A DNA stretch of 64,000 bases from positions 2,380,620-2,444,619 of the forward strand of contig NZ_JYKO02000001.1 in assembly GCF_000949385.2 (NCBI RefSeq), read 5' to 3'. The position numbers were made by a program, and so were the translations under genes. The notes beneath the pieces are model-generated. The model was not told where the DNA came from. It made no database searches and was given only the letters and a program-made list of their open reading frames with translations. Source of the stretch: Pseudomonas sp. LFM046 (GTDB taxonomy: Bacteria; Pseudomonadota; Gammaproteobacteria; Pseudomonadales; Pseudomonadaceae). Positions within the stretch are counted from its first letter, which is position 1. Each line of letters opens with the position of its first letter. Shown here piece by piece: positions 18,201 through 26,687 of this stretch.

Positions 18201-18344
18201 CGTCAGCCGCTGGGTCTGGTGATGGTCGGCGGTCTGCTGCTGTCGCAGATCCTGACCCTGTTCACCACGCCGGTGATCTACCTGGCCTTCGATCGCCTGG
18301 CCCGCCGCTTCACCGGCCGCAGTGCGGCGGGGGTAGCGGTATGA
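15252..18344 (+). CDS. muxB: RND multidrug efflux permease MuxB (MdtB-like)
   Basis: This 1030-aa HAE1 proton antiporter has twelve TM helices and two large periplasmic loops. [20 protein letters not shown] is the MdtB/MuxB N-terminus. The TM4 proton-relay Asp pair is in [14 protein letters not shown], and the C-terminal half includes [18 protein letters not shown]. It overlaps muxA by 4 bp. MuxB and MuxC work as a heterotrimer in relatives. A repeat element separates it from muxC, unlike the tight joins elsewhere in the operon. Confidence 0.95.
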   Translation: MNLSRLFILRPVATTLSMLAILLAGLIAYRLLPVSALPEVDYPTIRVLTLYPGASPDVMTSAVTAPLERQFGQMPGLTQMSSTSSGGASVITLRFSLEVKLDVAEQEVQAAINAATNLLPNDLPAPPVYNKVNPADTPVLTLAISSKTMPLPKLHDLVDTRMAQKLAQINGVGMVSIAGGQRQAVRIRVNPEALAANGLNLSDVRSLVGASNVNQPKGNFDGPTRVSMLDANDQLKSAEEYANLILAYNNGAALRLKDVAEIVDGAENERLAAWANQNESVLLNIQRQPGANVIEVVDRIQALLPTITANLPAGLDVVVLTDRTQTIRAAITDVRHELFLAIALVVMVTFLFLRRLSATIIPSIAVPLSLVGTFAVMYLAGFSINNLTLMALTIATGFVVDDAIVMLENIARHLEEGETPLNAALKGARQIGFTLISLTFSLIAVLIPLLFMADVVGRLFREFAITLAVAILISLVVSLTLTPMMCARLLKREANEEEGGFYKASGDFIDGMIARYGRGLTWVLKHQGLTLLVALGTLALTVVLYLAVPKGFFPVQDTGVIQGITEAPQSVSFRSMSERQQKVAALILKDPAVASLTSYIGVDGDNVTLNSGRMLINLKPHGERDVTATEVIQRLQPELDQQSDIRLYLQPVQDLTIEDRVSRTQFQFSLESPDADLLNAWTGKLVDALRQQPELADVASDLQDKGLQVYLNIDRDMAGRLGVEISAITDALYDAFGQRQISTIFTQASQYRVVLESAAGEVIGPQALQQIHVANRDGGQVPLSTLARVEERQTQLAINHIGQFPAVTLSFNLAPGVALGEAVAVIERVQQDIGMPEGIQTRFQGAAAAFQASLSSTLLLILAAVVTMYIVLGVLYESYIHPVTILSTLPSAGVGALLALLLTGNDLGLIAIIGIILLIGIVKKNAIMMIDFALEAERHQGMSPEAAIYQAALLRFRPILMTTLAALFGAIPLMLATGSGAELRQPLGLVMVGGLLLSQILTLFTTPVIYLAFDRLARRFTGRSAAGVAV

Positions 18345-18354
18345 GTCGCTTTTG

Positions 18355-18467
18355 CTCCCTCTCCCCTTGGGAGAGGGCTGGGGAGAGGGGTGCTATGCCC
18401 CGCTCGGAGTCCAGCAACGCCCACCATCCCTCATCCGACCCTTCGGGCCACCTTCTCCCAGAGGGAG
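18355..18467. repeat. Dispersed CTCTCCC-type palindromic repeat inside the mux operon
   Basis: CTCCCTCTCCCCTTGGGAGA followed by GGGCTGGGGAGAGGGG forms nested hairpins, and a partial opposite arm CCTTCTCCCAGAGGGAG lies at 18451-18467. It fills the whole muxB-muxC gap. A related element lies at 41978-42018. It may set the muxB:muxC ratio or provide the muxC ribosome-binding site. Confidence 0.75.
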
Positions 18468-18474
18468 AATGGAA

Positions 18475-21400
18475 ATGAACCTCTCCGCCCCCTTCATCCA
18501 CCGCCCGGTCGCCACCATGCTGCTGAGCCTGGCGATCCTGCTGCTGGGCAGCGTCAGCTTCGGCCTGCTGCCGGTGTCGCCGCTGCCGCAGATGGATTTC
18601 CCGGTGATCACCGTGCAGGCCAGCCTGCCCGGTGCGAGCCCGGAGATCATGGCGTCCAGCGTCACCACGCCGTTGGAGCGGTCCCTCGGCACCATCGCCG
18701 GCATCAGCCAGATGACCAGCCGCACCAGCCAGGGCTCGACGCGGATCATCGTGCAGTTCGACCTGGACCGGGACATCAACGGCGCCGCCCGCGACGTGCA
18801 GGCGGCCATCAACGCCTCGCGCAACCTGCTGCCCAGCGGCATGCGCAGCATGCCCACCTACAAGAAGGTCAACCCGTCCCAGGCGCCGATCATGGTGCTG
18901 TCGCTGACCTCCGACGTGCTGGAAAAAGGCCAGCTCTACGACATGGCGTCCACCATCCTGGCCCAGAGCCTGTCCCAGGTTAAGGGCGTGGGTGAGGTGC
19001 AGATCGGCGGCAGCTCCCTGCCGGCCGTGCGGGTGGAACTGGAGCCGCAACTGCTGACCCAGTACGGCATCGCCCTGGACGACGTGCGCAGCGCCATCGC
19101 CGCGGCCAACCAGCGTCGGCCCAAGGGTGCCGTGGAAGACGACAGCCGCCATTGGCAGGTGGGTGCCAATGACCAGTTGGAGAAGGCCGCCGACTATGCG
19201 CCGCTGATCCTCCGCTACCAGGACGGCGCGGCCCTGCGCCTGGGCGATGTGGCCAAGGTCCGCGACGCGGTGGAAGACCGCTACAACAGCGGCTTCTTCA
19301 ACGACGATGCGGCGGTGCTGCTGGTGATCAACCGCCAGGCCGGCGCCAACATCATCGAGACCATCGAAAGCATCAAGCAGCAGTTGCCGGCCTTGCAGGC
19401 GGTGCTGCCGGCCACCGTCAAGCTGGACCTGGCCATGGACCGCTCGCCGGTGATCCGCGCCACCCTGCACGAGGCCGAACGCACCCTGCTGATCGCCGTG
19501 GGCCTGGTGATCCTGGTGGTCTACCTGTTCCTCGGCAACCTGCGCGCCTCGCTGATTCCGGCGCTGGCGGTGCCGGTCTCCCTGGTGGGCACCTTCGCCG
19601 CGATGTACCTGATGGGCTTCTCGCTCAACGTGCTGTCGCTGATGGCGCTGATCCTCGCCGCCGGCCTGGTGGTGGACGATGCCATCGTGGTGCTGGAGAA
19701 CATCTCGCGGCACATCAATGACGGCATGGCGCCCTTCAAGGCGGCGTTGCAGGGCACCCGTGAAGTGGGCTTCACCCTCCTGTCGATGAACCTCTCGCTG
19801 GTGGCGGTGTTCGTCTCCATCCTCTTCATGGGCGGCATCATCGACCGGCTGTTCCGCGAGTTCTCCCTGACCCTGGCGGTGGCCATCCTGGTCTCGCTGC
19901 TGGTCTCCCTGACCCTGACGCCCATGCTCTGCGCCCGCTGGCTCAAGCCCCACGTGCCGAACAAGGACAGCCGCCTGCAACGCTGGAGCGAGGCGCTGCA
20001 TCACCGCATGGTGGCCCTCTATGACCGCACCCTGGGCGTCGCCCTGCGCCATCCGCGCCTGACCCTGGCCAGCCTGCTGCTGACCATCGCCTGCAACGTT
20101 GCCCTCTATGTGCTGGTGCCCAAGACCTTCCTGCCGCAGCAGGACACCGGCCAGTTGATCGGCTTCATCCGTGGCGATGACGGCCTGTCCTTCAGCGTGA
20201 TGCAGCCGAAGATGGAAACCTTCCGCCGCGCGGTGCTCAAGGACCCGGCGGTGGAAAGCGTGGCCGGCTTCATCGGTGGCAGTGGCGGCATCAACAACGC
20301 GTTCATGATCGTGCGCCTGAAGCCGATCAAGGAGCGCAAGGACTCGGCGCAGAAGGTCATCGAACGGCTGCGTGCCAATCTGCCCAAGGTGCCCGGCGGC
20401 CGGCTGATGCTGATGGCCGACCAGGACCTGCAATTCGGTGGGGGCCGTGAACAGCGCAGTTCACAGTACGAATACGTGCTGCAGACGGGCGAGCTGTCCG
20501 ACCTGCGCACCTGGCTGCCGAAGGTCACCGCCGCGCTCAAGTCCCTGCCGGAACTCACCGCCATTGACGCCAACGAAGGCGAGGGCGCCCAGCAGATCAC
20601 CCTGCACGTGGACCGCGACGCCGCCAAGCGCCTCGGGGTAGACATGGCGATGGTCAGCTCGGCGCTGAACAACGCCTACAGCCAGCGGCAGATCTCCACC
20701 ATCTACGACACCCTGAACCAGTATCAGGTGGTGATGGAGGTCAACCCGAAATACGCCCGGGACCCGGAAACCCTCAAGCAGGTCCAACTGGTCACTGCCG
20801 ATGGCCTGCGCGTGCCGCTGTCCAGCTTCGCCCGCTACGAACGCAGCCTGGAGGAGGACCGGGTCAACCACGAGGGCCAGTTCGCCTCGGAAAGCATCGC
20901 CTTCGACCTGGCCCCTGGCGTCAGCCTCGACAAGGCCACCGTGGCCGTCGAGAAAGCGGTGGCCGCCATCGGCCTGCCCAGTTCGGTGATCGCCCGCATG
21001 GGCGGCAGCGCGGATGCCTTCCAGGCCACCCAGCAGAACCAGCCGTGGATGATCCTCGCCGCGCTGGTGCTGGTGTACCTGGTGCTGGGCATCCTCTACG
21101 AGAGCTACATCCACCCGCTGACCATTCTCTCCACGCTGCCTTCGGCGGGCGTCGGCGCGCTGCTGGCGATCCTGCTCACCGGCGGGGAGTTCAGCCTGAT
21201 CTCGCTGCTGGGCCTGTTCCTGCTGATCGGCGTGGTGAAGAAGAACGCCATCATGATGATTGACCTGGCCCTGCAACTGGAGCGCCACGACGGCCTGTCC
21301 CCGGACGAGTCCATCCGCCAGGCCTGCCTGTTGCGCCTGCGGCCGATCCTGATGACCACCATCGCCGCCATCCTCGGCGCCGTACCGCTGCTGATCGGCG

Positions 21401-21582
21401 GCGCCGAGGGGGCGGAAATGCGCCAACCCCTGGGCGTGGCCATCATCGGCGGTCTGGTGCTGAGCCAGTTGCTGACCCTCTACACCACCCCCGTGGTCTA
21501 CCTCTACCTCGACCGCCTGCGCCATCGCTTCAACCGCTGGCGCGGTGTGCGCACTGACGCTGCTCTGGAAACACCGCTATGA
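18475..21582 (+). CDS. muxC: RND multidrug efflux permease MuxC (MdtC-like)
   Basis: This 1035-aa second RND pump subunit opens MNLSAPFIHRPVATMLLSLA and has the TM4 motif GLVVDDAIVVLENI. MdtC/MuxC partners MdtB/MuxB in a mixed trimer in which proton translocation and drug binding are unequally shared. I chose the ATG at 18475, which fits family N-termini and has AGGGAGA at 18462-18468; the ATG at 18469 is an alternative adding two residues. The upstream gap is entirely repeat DNA. The stop overlaps the opmB start by 4 bp. Confidence 0.95.
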   Translation: MNLSAPFIHRPVATMLLSLAILLLGSVSFGLLPVSPLPQMDFPVITVQASLPGASPEIMASSVTTPLERSLGTIAGISQMTSRTSQGSTRIIVQFDLDRDINGAARDVQAAINASRNLLPSGMRSMPTYKKVNPSQAPIMVLSLTSDVLEKGQLYDMASTILAQSLSQVKGVGEVQIGGSSLPAVRVELEPQLLTQYGIALDDVRSAIAAANQRRPKGAVEDDSRHWQVGANDQLEKAADYAPLILRYQDGAALRLGDVAKVRDAVEDRYNSGFFNDDAAVLLVINRQAGANIIETIESIKQQLPALQAVLPATVKLDLAMDRSPVIRATLHEAERTLLIAVGLVILVVYLFLGNLRASLIPALAVPVSLVGTFAAMYLMGFSLNVLSLMALILAAGLVVDDAIVVLENISRHINDGMAPFKAALQGTREVGFTLLSMNLSLVAVFVSILFMGGIIDRLFREFSLTLAVAILVSLLVSLTLTPMLCARWLKPHVPNKDSRLQRWSEALHHRMVALYDRTLGVALRHPRLTLASLLLTIACNVALYVLVPKTFLPQQDTGQLIGFIRGDDGLSFSVMQPKMETFRRAVLKDPAVESVAGFIGGSGGINNAFMIVRLKPIKERKDSAQKVIERLRANLPKVPGGRLMLMADQDLQFGGGREQRSSQYEYVLQTGELSDLRTWLPKVTAALKSLPELTAIDANEGEGAQQITLHVDRDAAKRLGVDMAMVSSALNNAYSQRQISTIYDTLNQYQVVMEVNPKYARDPETLKQVQLVTADGLRVPLSSFARYERSLEEDRVNHEGQFASESIAFDLAPGVSLDKATVAVEKAVAAIGLPSSVIARMGGSADAFQATQQNQPWMILAALVLVYLVLGILYESYIHPLTILSTLPSAGVGALLAILLTGGEFSLISLLGLFLLIGVVKKNAIMMIDLALQLERHDGLSPDESIRQACLLRLRPILMTTIAAILGAVPLLIGGAEGAEMRQPLGVAIIGGLVLSQLLTLYTTPVVYLYLDRLRHRFNRWRGVRTDAALETPL

Positions 21583-23078
21583 ACACCGCTGTTCCTTCCC
21601 TGAACCCCCTGCGTCGCGCCGTGGCCCTGGCCCTGGCGGGCCTGCTGCTCGGCGGCTGCGCCATCGGCCCGGATTACAAGCGCCCCGAGCAAGCGGTGCC
21701 GATGCAGTTCAAGCACGCCGAAGGCTGGACCCTGGCGAGCCCGGCGGACCTCGAACACCGTGGTCGCTGGTGGGAGCTGTACGGCGATGCGACCCTCAAC
21801 GACCTGCAGCAGCGCCTGGAAATCTCCAACCAGACCCTGGCCCAGTCCGTCGCCCAGTACCGCCAGGCCCAGGCTCTGGCCCGTGGCGCCCGTTCCTCGT
21901 TCTTCCCCTCGGTCACCGGCAATGTCAGCAAGACTCGCTCGGGGCAGGGCGGTGGCGACAGCACCGTACGCCTTTCCGACGGTTCCACGGTCACCAGCTC
22001 CGGCGGCGGTGGTGTGTCCAAGAGCTACGACGCCAGCCTCGGGGTGAACTGGGAAATCGACCTCTGGGGCAAGCTGCGTCGCCAGCTGGAGTCCGACACC
22101 GCGAGCATGGAGGCCAGCGCCGCCGACCTCGCTGCCGCACGCCTCAGCCTGCAATCGGAGCTGGCGCAGAACTACCTGCAACTGCGGGTGCTGGACGCCC
22201 AGAAACGCCTGCTGGAGGCCACCGTTGCCGCCTACCAGCGCTCGTTGACCCTGACCGAGAACCAGTACAAGGCCGGCATCGTCACCCGCGCCGACGTGGC
22301 CCAGGCCACCACCCAGCTGAAGAGCACCCAGGCCCAGGCCATCGACCTCAAGTTCCAGCGTGCGCAGCTGGAGAACGCGATTGCCGTGCTGGTGGGCGTG
22401 CCGCCGGCGGACTTCAGCCTCGCCGAAGTGGACAGCGTGCCGGCGCTGCCCGACGTGCCGGCGCTGCTGCCGTCGCAATTGCTGGAGCGTCGCCCCGACG
22501 TGGCCTCCGCCGAGCGCAACGTCATGGCCGCCAACGCCCAAATCGGCGTCGCCAAGTCCGCCTACTTCCCCAGCCTGAGCCTGAGCGCTGCCGGGGGGTA
22601 TCGCACTGGCAGCCTGCACGACTGGATCACCACGCCGAACCGCTTCTGGTCCATTGGTCCGGAATTCGCCATGACCCTGTTCGACGGCGGCCTGATCCGC
22701 TCCCAGGTAGCTCAGGCCGAAGCCAGCTACGACCAGACCGTGGCCGTCTACCGCCAGACCGTGCTGGACAGCTTCCGCGAGGCGGAGGACTACATGGTGC
22801 AGCTGGACGTGCTGGAAGAAGAGAGCGGGGTGCAGCAGGAAGCGCTGGACGCCGCCCGCGATGCCCTGCGCCTGATCACCAACCAGTACAAGGCCGGCAC
22901 CGTGGACTACAACAGCGTGGTCACCAACCAGGCCACGGCGCTGAACAACGAACGCACCGTCCTGACCCTGACGGGCAGCCGCCTGACCACCAGTGTCCAA
23001 CTGATCGCCGCGCTGGGCGGGGGCTGGGAGCAGGGGCAGCTTGAGGCGGTGGATTCGGATTCGGACGAGACGCCTTAG
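21579..23078 (+). CDS. opmB: Outer-membrane efflux channel lipoprotein OpmB (NodT family)
   Basis: This 499-aa TolC-like channel has a lipobox LLGGC with Cys27 as the acylated residue. Two OEP repeats (about 70-260 and 285-480) contain long coiled coils and the PDYKRPE start typical of NodT-family channels. It closes the muxABC-opmB operon by ATGA overlap with muxC. A family-A repeat follows at 23094, where transcripts from the convergent LysR gene also end. Confidence 0.95.
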   Translation: MNTAVPSLNPLRRAVALALAGLLLGGCAIGPDYKRPEQAVPMQFKHAEGWTLASPADLEHRGRWWELYGDATLNDLQQRLEISNQTLAQSVAQYRQAQALARGARSSFFPSVTGNVSKTRSGQGGGDSTVRLSDGSTVTSSGGGGVSKSYDASLGVNWEIDLWGKLRRQLESDTASMEASAADLAAARLSLQSELAQNYLQLRVLDAQKRLLEATVAAYQRSLTLTENQYKAGIVTRADVAQATTQLKSTQAQAIDLKFQRAQLENAIAVLVGVPPADFSLAEVDSVPALPDVPALLPSQLLERRPDVASAERNVMAANAQIGVAKSAYFPSLSLSAAGGYRTGSLHDWITTPNRFWSIGPEFAMTLFDGGLIRSQVAQAEASYDQTVAVYRQTVLDSFREAEDYMVQLDVLEEESGVQQEALDAARDALRLITNQYKAGTVDYNSVVTNQATALNNERTVLTLTGSRLTTSVQLIAALGGGWEQGQLEAVDSDSDETP

Positions 23079-23093
23079 GCCGGTTTGGTCTGC

Positions 23094-23167
23094 CGTAGGA
23101 TGCGGTGGAGCGAAGCGATACCCAACAGCACCGATTGATGGGTATCGCAAGCTCCACCCATCCTACG
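23094..23167. repeat. Dispersed palindromic repeat, family A copy 2
   Basis: This 74-bp element runs from CGTAGGATGCGGTGGAGCGA to CACCCATCCTACG with the core AGCGAAGCGATACCCA, like the copy at 10954-11025. It lies between the convergent opmB and LysR genes and could fold into a long bidirectional hairpin. Confidence 0.85.
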
Positions 23168-23218
23168 TTACTGCTCCCCCTGGGTGAGGGAGGCCAGGGT
23201 TGGCAGGGAATCACAGAG

Positions 23219-24076
23219 CTACCCGGTCATTACTGGCACCTCGCACAGCACCTTCAACCGCTCCACCAATTCCTCTCCCGCCCGCCCCAACCCCGCCCGC
23301 CCATACAATGCCAGGCGCAGCCCCTGGATCTCCGGCAGGTCCTCTGCCTCGCCAAGCAACCGATGCTCCGGCCCCAGCACCCGTAGCGGCAGCAGGCTGA
23401 CCCCCAGGCCCGCCGCCACTGCCGCGCGTACGCTGGCCAGGCTGGCGCTGGAGTACGCGATGCGCCAGCGCCGGCCTTGCACATCGAGGCCGTGGAGCAT
23501 TTCGCTGCGGTACAGGCCTCCGGCGGGGAACACCACCAGCGGCAAGGGTTCGCGGCCATAGGTGGGTCGACTTGCGCTGTCCACCCAGCCGAGGGGTTCC
23601 GGCCAGGAGGCCAGGCTGTCGCCGCCATCCCCCATGCGCTTGACCAGCAGCAGGTCGAATTCGCCGCCCTGGTACAGCCGCAGCAGCTCCGGGCTGAGAC
23701 CGCTGGTCACCTCCAGGCGCACCCCGGGATGGGCGGCGGAAAATTCCGCCAGCACCGGCATCAGCCGTTCGGCGGCGAAGTCTTCGGGGACGCCCAGGCG
23801 CAGCACGCCGCCGCCGGGCTGGTGGCGCAGCATCTCTGTGGCTTCCTCCTGCAGGGCGAGGATGCGCCGCGCGTAGCCCAGCAATTGTTCGCCTTCGGGC
23901 GTGGCCACCACCTGGCGCTGGCTGCGGTCCAGCAGGCGGCAGTCGAGGCTTTCCTCCAGCCGGCGCAACTGCTGGCTGACGGTGGACTGGGTGAGGTGCA
24001 GCCGTTCGGCGGCGCGGGTGAAATTGCCGCAATCGGCCACCGCCACGAAGCTGCGCAGGAGGAGGGGATCGAACAT
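23219..24076 (-). CDS. LysR-family transcriptional regulator
   Basis: This 285-aa LTTR opens MFDPLLLRSFVAVADCGNFT with the HTH at residues 1-60 (RAAERLHLTQSTVSQQLRRL) and an effector domain after residue 90. I chose the ATG at 24076, the normal family start; the open frame extends far upstream, overlapping the divergent ankyrin gene, and is not credible there. It is divergent from the ankyrin/deaminase/MFS cluster with a 105-bp AT-rich gap, so it probably controls those genes. The effector is unknown. Confidence 0.9.
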   Translation of the reverse strand: MFDPLLLRSFVAVADCGNFTRAAERLHLTQSTVSQQLRRLEESLDCRLLDRSQRQVVATPEGEQLLGYARRILALQEEATEMLRHQPGGGVLRLGVPEDFAAERLMPVLAEFSAAHPGVRLEVTSGLSPELLRLYQGGEFDLLLVKRMGDGGDSLASWPEPLGWVDSASRPTYGREPLPLVVFPAGGLYRSEMLHGLDVQGRRWRIAYSSASLASVRAAVAAGLGVSLLPLRVLGPEHRLLGEAEDLPEIQGLRLALYGRAGLGRAGEELVERLKVLCEVPVMTG

Positions 24077-24181
24077 GGTTGTATGCCTGTGTCCACTGGT
24101 AAGCATGGTTATATTTAATTTCAGAATACTTGACCAGCCAGACATAATTTCGCCCATTCGACCCCCGTGCGGAGGCAGCCC

Positions 24182-24850
24182 ATGAGTAGCGGAATCATCA
24201 CCAGCCTGTTCCTGGCCACCGGGCTCTTTCTGGCTGGCCAGGCAACCGCGGGCGATACCCCGGCCCAGCGTCTCCTGCAGGCGGCCGGCGAAGGCGACCT
24301 CGCCACGGTCAGCGCGTTGCTGGAACAGGGCGTGTCGGTGGATGTGCGCGATGACGCTGGCAATACGCCGCTGCTGCTGGCCACCGCCGCCAATCGGGTG
24401 GACGTGGCTCGCCGGCTGATGGACGCCGGTGCCGACGTCAACCTGCAGAACCGCATGCAGGACAGCGCCTACCTGCTGGCCGGTGCCAGCGGTCACCAGC
24501 AAATTCTCGAGATGACCCTGGCCCACGGCGCCGACCTGCGCAGCACCAACCGCTTTGGCGGCACGGCCCTGATCCCGGCCTGCGAGCGCGGGCATGTGGA
24601 GACGGTGCGGACCTTGATCGCCGCTGGTGTCGACCTCGATCACGTCAACAAGCTGGGTTGGACCTGCCTGCTGGAAGCCGTGCTGCTGGGTGACGGCGGC
24701 CCCGCTCACCAGCGCATCGTCGAGATGCTGATCGCCGCCGACGCGGACCTCGACCTGCCGGACAACGATGGCATCACCCCCTTGCAACACGCCGAACAGC
24801 GCGGCCAGCAGGCCATCGCCGCCAAGCTGCGCGCGGCCGGCGCCCGCTGA
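24182..24850 (+). CDS. Exported ankyrin-repeat protein
   Basis: This 222-aa protein has a signal peptide (about residues 1-28, ending QATAGD) and about five ankyrin repeats: NTPLLLATAANRVDVARRLM, then GADV, GADL, GVDL and DADL turns. The predicted location is periplasmic. Bacterial ankyrin proteins mediate protein contacts and some protect against oxidants, but no enzymatic residues are visible. The ATG at 24182 follows GGAGGC at 24171. It lies 16 bp before the deaminase gene, so the two are probably cotranscribed. Its role in this cluster is unknown. Confidence 0.85.
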   Translation: MSSGIITSLFLATGLFLAGQATAGDTPAQRLLQAAGEGDLATVSALLEQGVSVDVRDDAGNTPLLLATAANRVDVARRLMDAGADVNLQNRMQDSAYLLAGASGHQQILEMTLAHGADLRSTNRFGGTALIPACERGHVETVRTLIAAGVDLDHVNKLGWTCLLEAVLLGDGGPAHQRIVEMLIAADADLDLPDNDGITPLQHAEQRGQQAIAAKLRAAGAR

Positions 24851-24866
24851 ATGATGGAGCAACCCC

Positions 24867-25328
24867 ATGTCTGAAGATCGCAACTATCTCGAACAGGCCG
24901 TGGAACTGGCGCGACAGAATGTCGAGCAGGGCGGCCGTCCTTTCGGCGCCTTGCTGGTGCGCGACGGCCAGGTACTGGCCCGCGCGGTGAACGAGATACA
25001 CCTGACCCAGGACCCGACCTGCCACGCCGAACTCCAGGCCATCCGCGCCGCCAGCCGGCAACTCGGTCCGCGCCTGGACGGCTGCGTGATCTATGCCAGC
25101 GGGCAACCGTGCCCCATGTGCCTGGCGGCCATGCACTTGTGCGGCGTGAGCCGCGTGGTGTTTGCCGCGGCCAATGCCGTGGGCGAACCCTTTGGCCTGT
25201 CCACCGCTGCCGTCTATCAGCAGATGGCGCTGCCCCTGGACGCGCAGAAACTGGATATCCAGCACCTGCCGCAGCCGGCCATGGCCGAGATCTACGCCCG
25301 CTGGAAGGCCTTGCATGCCACGCGCTGA
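24867..25328 (+). CDS. Nucleoside/nucleobase deaminase (CMP/dCMP deaminase fold, guanine-deaminase-like)
   Basis: This 153-aa zinc hydrolase deaminates a purine or pyrimidine base. Zinc ligands are His53 (TCHAELQAIR, with Glu55 the proton shuttle) and Cys82/Cys85 (PCPMC). The arrangement and length match guanine deaminases and TadA-like enzymes. The N-terminus lacks tRNA-binding features I would expect of TadA, so a free base is the likelier substrate. The next gene overlaps its end by 14 bp and encodes a CynX-type transporter, suggesting uptake then deamination. Confidence 0.87.
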   Translation: MSEDRNYLEQAVELARQNVEQGGRPFGALLVRDGQVLARAVNEIHLTQDPTCHAELQAIRAASRQLGPRLDGCVIYASGQPCPMCLAAMHLCGVSRVVFAAANAVGEPFGLSTAAVYQQMALPLDAQKLDIQHLPQPAMAEIYARWKALHATR

Positions 25329-26511
25329 TCGCTTCGAAAACCTGGCCGGCTGGGCGTTGCTGGTGGTCCTGGGGCTGAACCTGCGGCCCATCCTCGCCTC
25401 GGTCAGCCCGTTGCTGGCGGATATCCGCAACGCCACGGGAATGGGCTTCCAGACCGCCTCGCTGCTCACCACGCTGCCGGTGATCTGCATGGGCCTGGTG
25501 GCGCTGCTGAGCAATCGACTGGGTGGCCTGGGCGAGCGGCGGGGCATCGGCTTCGGGCTCGCACTGATCGCCGGCGCCTGCCTGGCGCGCCTGCTGTGCG
25601 GCCAAGCCGGCCCGCTATTGGCCACGGCCTTGCTGGGGGGCGCCGGGGTGGCGTTGATCCAGGCGCTGCTGCCGGCCGTCATCAAGCGTCGCTTCGAGGG
25701 ACGGGTGGCCCTGGCCATGGGCGTCTATTCGGCCTCCCTGATGGGGGGCGGGGGCATGGCGGCACTGACCAGCCCGCTGCTGGCCCATCACTTCGAGCAT
25801 TGGCAGGCGGGCCTTGGGCTCTGGCTGGTGCCCGCGTCGCTGGCCCTGGTGCTCTGGCTGGCGCGGCCCCTGCCGAGTTCTGCGCCCGTCGCCGCAGGGC
25901 GATCCGTGAGCTTCATACGTAACCGCCGTGCCTGGTTGCTGGCCCTCTATTTCGGCCTGGTGAACTGCGGCTACATGAGCATGGTGGCCTGGCTGCCGGC
26001 CTACTATCAGCAGCTGGGTTGGAGCCCGACCCGCAGCGGCTCGCTGCTGGCGTTCATGACCCTCTTCCAGGTGCTGGCGGCCCTGACCATGCCGGCCCTG
26101 GCCCAGCGTGGTACCGACCGCCGACCGCTGCTCTCGGTCAGTTTGATTGCCCAGGCGGTGGGTTTTGCCGGGCTGATCTGGGCGCCGCTGGAGCTGTTCG
26201 CCCTGTGGATCGCCCTGATCGGCTTCGGTCTGGGCGCCTGCTTCGCCCTCAGTCTGATTCTTACCCTCGACCACCGCCGCGACCCCCGCGAGGCCGGCCA
26301 ACTGGCTGCGTTCGTCCAGGGCGTGGGATTCCTGATCAACGCGGTGTCGCCCTGGCTCAGCGGCTGGCTGCGGGAGCTGACGGGAGGCTTCACCGCGGCC
26401 TGGCTGGTGCTGGTGGTGGGTGTGGTGCTGATGCTCGGCGTCACCCGGCTGTTCAGCCCGGCCAGTTATCGGCCGATGGTCGGCCAGGCACCTTTGGCAG
26501 AACCGGCGTAG
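25315..26511 (+). CDS. MFS transporter, CynX/NimT family
   Basis: This 398-aa permease has about twelve TM helices. NLRPILASVSPLLADIRN near residues 22-39 is the signature of the CynX/NimT (cyanate or 2-nitroimidazole) subfamily. The ATG at 25315 lies inside the deaminase gene, overlapping by 14 bp, so translation is probably coupled. I chose this start because it precedes TM1; the frame is open further upstream. The substrate is unknown, possibly a base or a small anion. Confidence 0.88.
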   Translation: MPRADRFENLAGWALLVVLGLNLRPILASVSPLLADIRNATGMGFQTASLLTTLPVICMGLVALLSNRLGGLGERRGIGFGLALIAGACLARLLCGQAGPLLATALLGGAGVALIQALLPAVIKRRFEGRVALAMGVYSASLMGGGGMAALTSPLLAHHFEHWQAGLGLWLVPASLALVLWLARPLPSSAPVAAGRSVSFIRNRRAWLLALYFGLVNCGYMSMVAWLPAYYQQLGWSPTRSGSLLAFMTLFQVLAALTMPALAQRGTDRRPLLSVSLIAQAVGFAGLIWAPLELFALWIALIGFGLGACFALSLILTLDHRRDPREAGQLAAFVQGVGFLINAVSPWLSGWLRELTGGFTAAWLVLVVGVVLMLGVTRLFSPASYRPMVGQAPLAEPA

Positions 26512-26540
26512 GTCACTCCCGGGGTCGCTGTGCTGCCCAT

Positions 26541-26556
26541 GGCGAATGGATTCGCC
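26541..26556. repeat. Short GGCGAAT/ATTCGCC palindrome
   Basis: GGCGAATGGATTCGCC is a degenerate copy of the hairpin found at 41923, 49005 and 57138. It lies after the CynX-type gene. Confidence 0.5.
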
Positions 26557-26633
26557 CCGGCAGGGTACGGAGCGTCGCTACCCCCTGATAACCGGTCCCG
26601 CACAACACGATAACTGCGGCTATACCACTGAAA

Positions 26634-26672
26634 AGGCCCTGAAATCGGCACTAGCCGTGGCTTGGAGGGCCT
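26634..26672 (+). promoter_or_regulatory. Structured 5' leader hairpin before the SDR gene
   Basis: AGGCCCT (26634-26640) pairs with AGGGCCT (26666-26672), enclosing a second stem CGGC/GCCG (26646-26649 with 26654-26657). It ends just before the ribosome-binding site GGGGAGA of the SDR gene, so it could affect translation. There is no T-run, so it is not a terminator on this strand. Confidence 0.4.
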
Positions 26673-26687
26673 GTAGGGGAGATCCGC

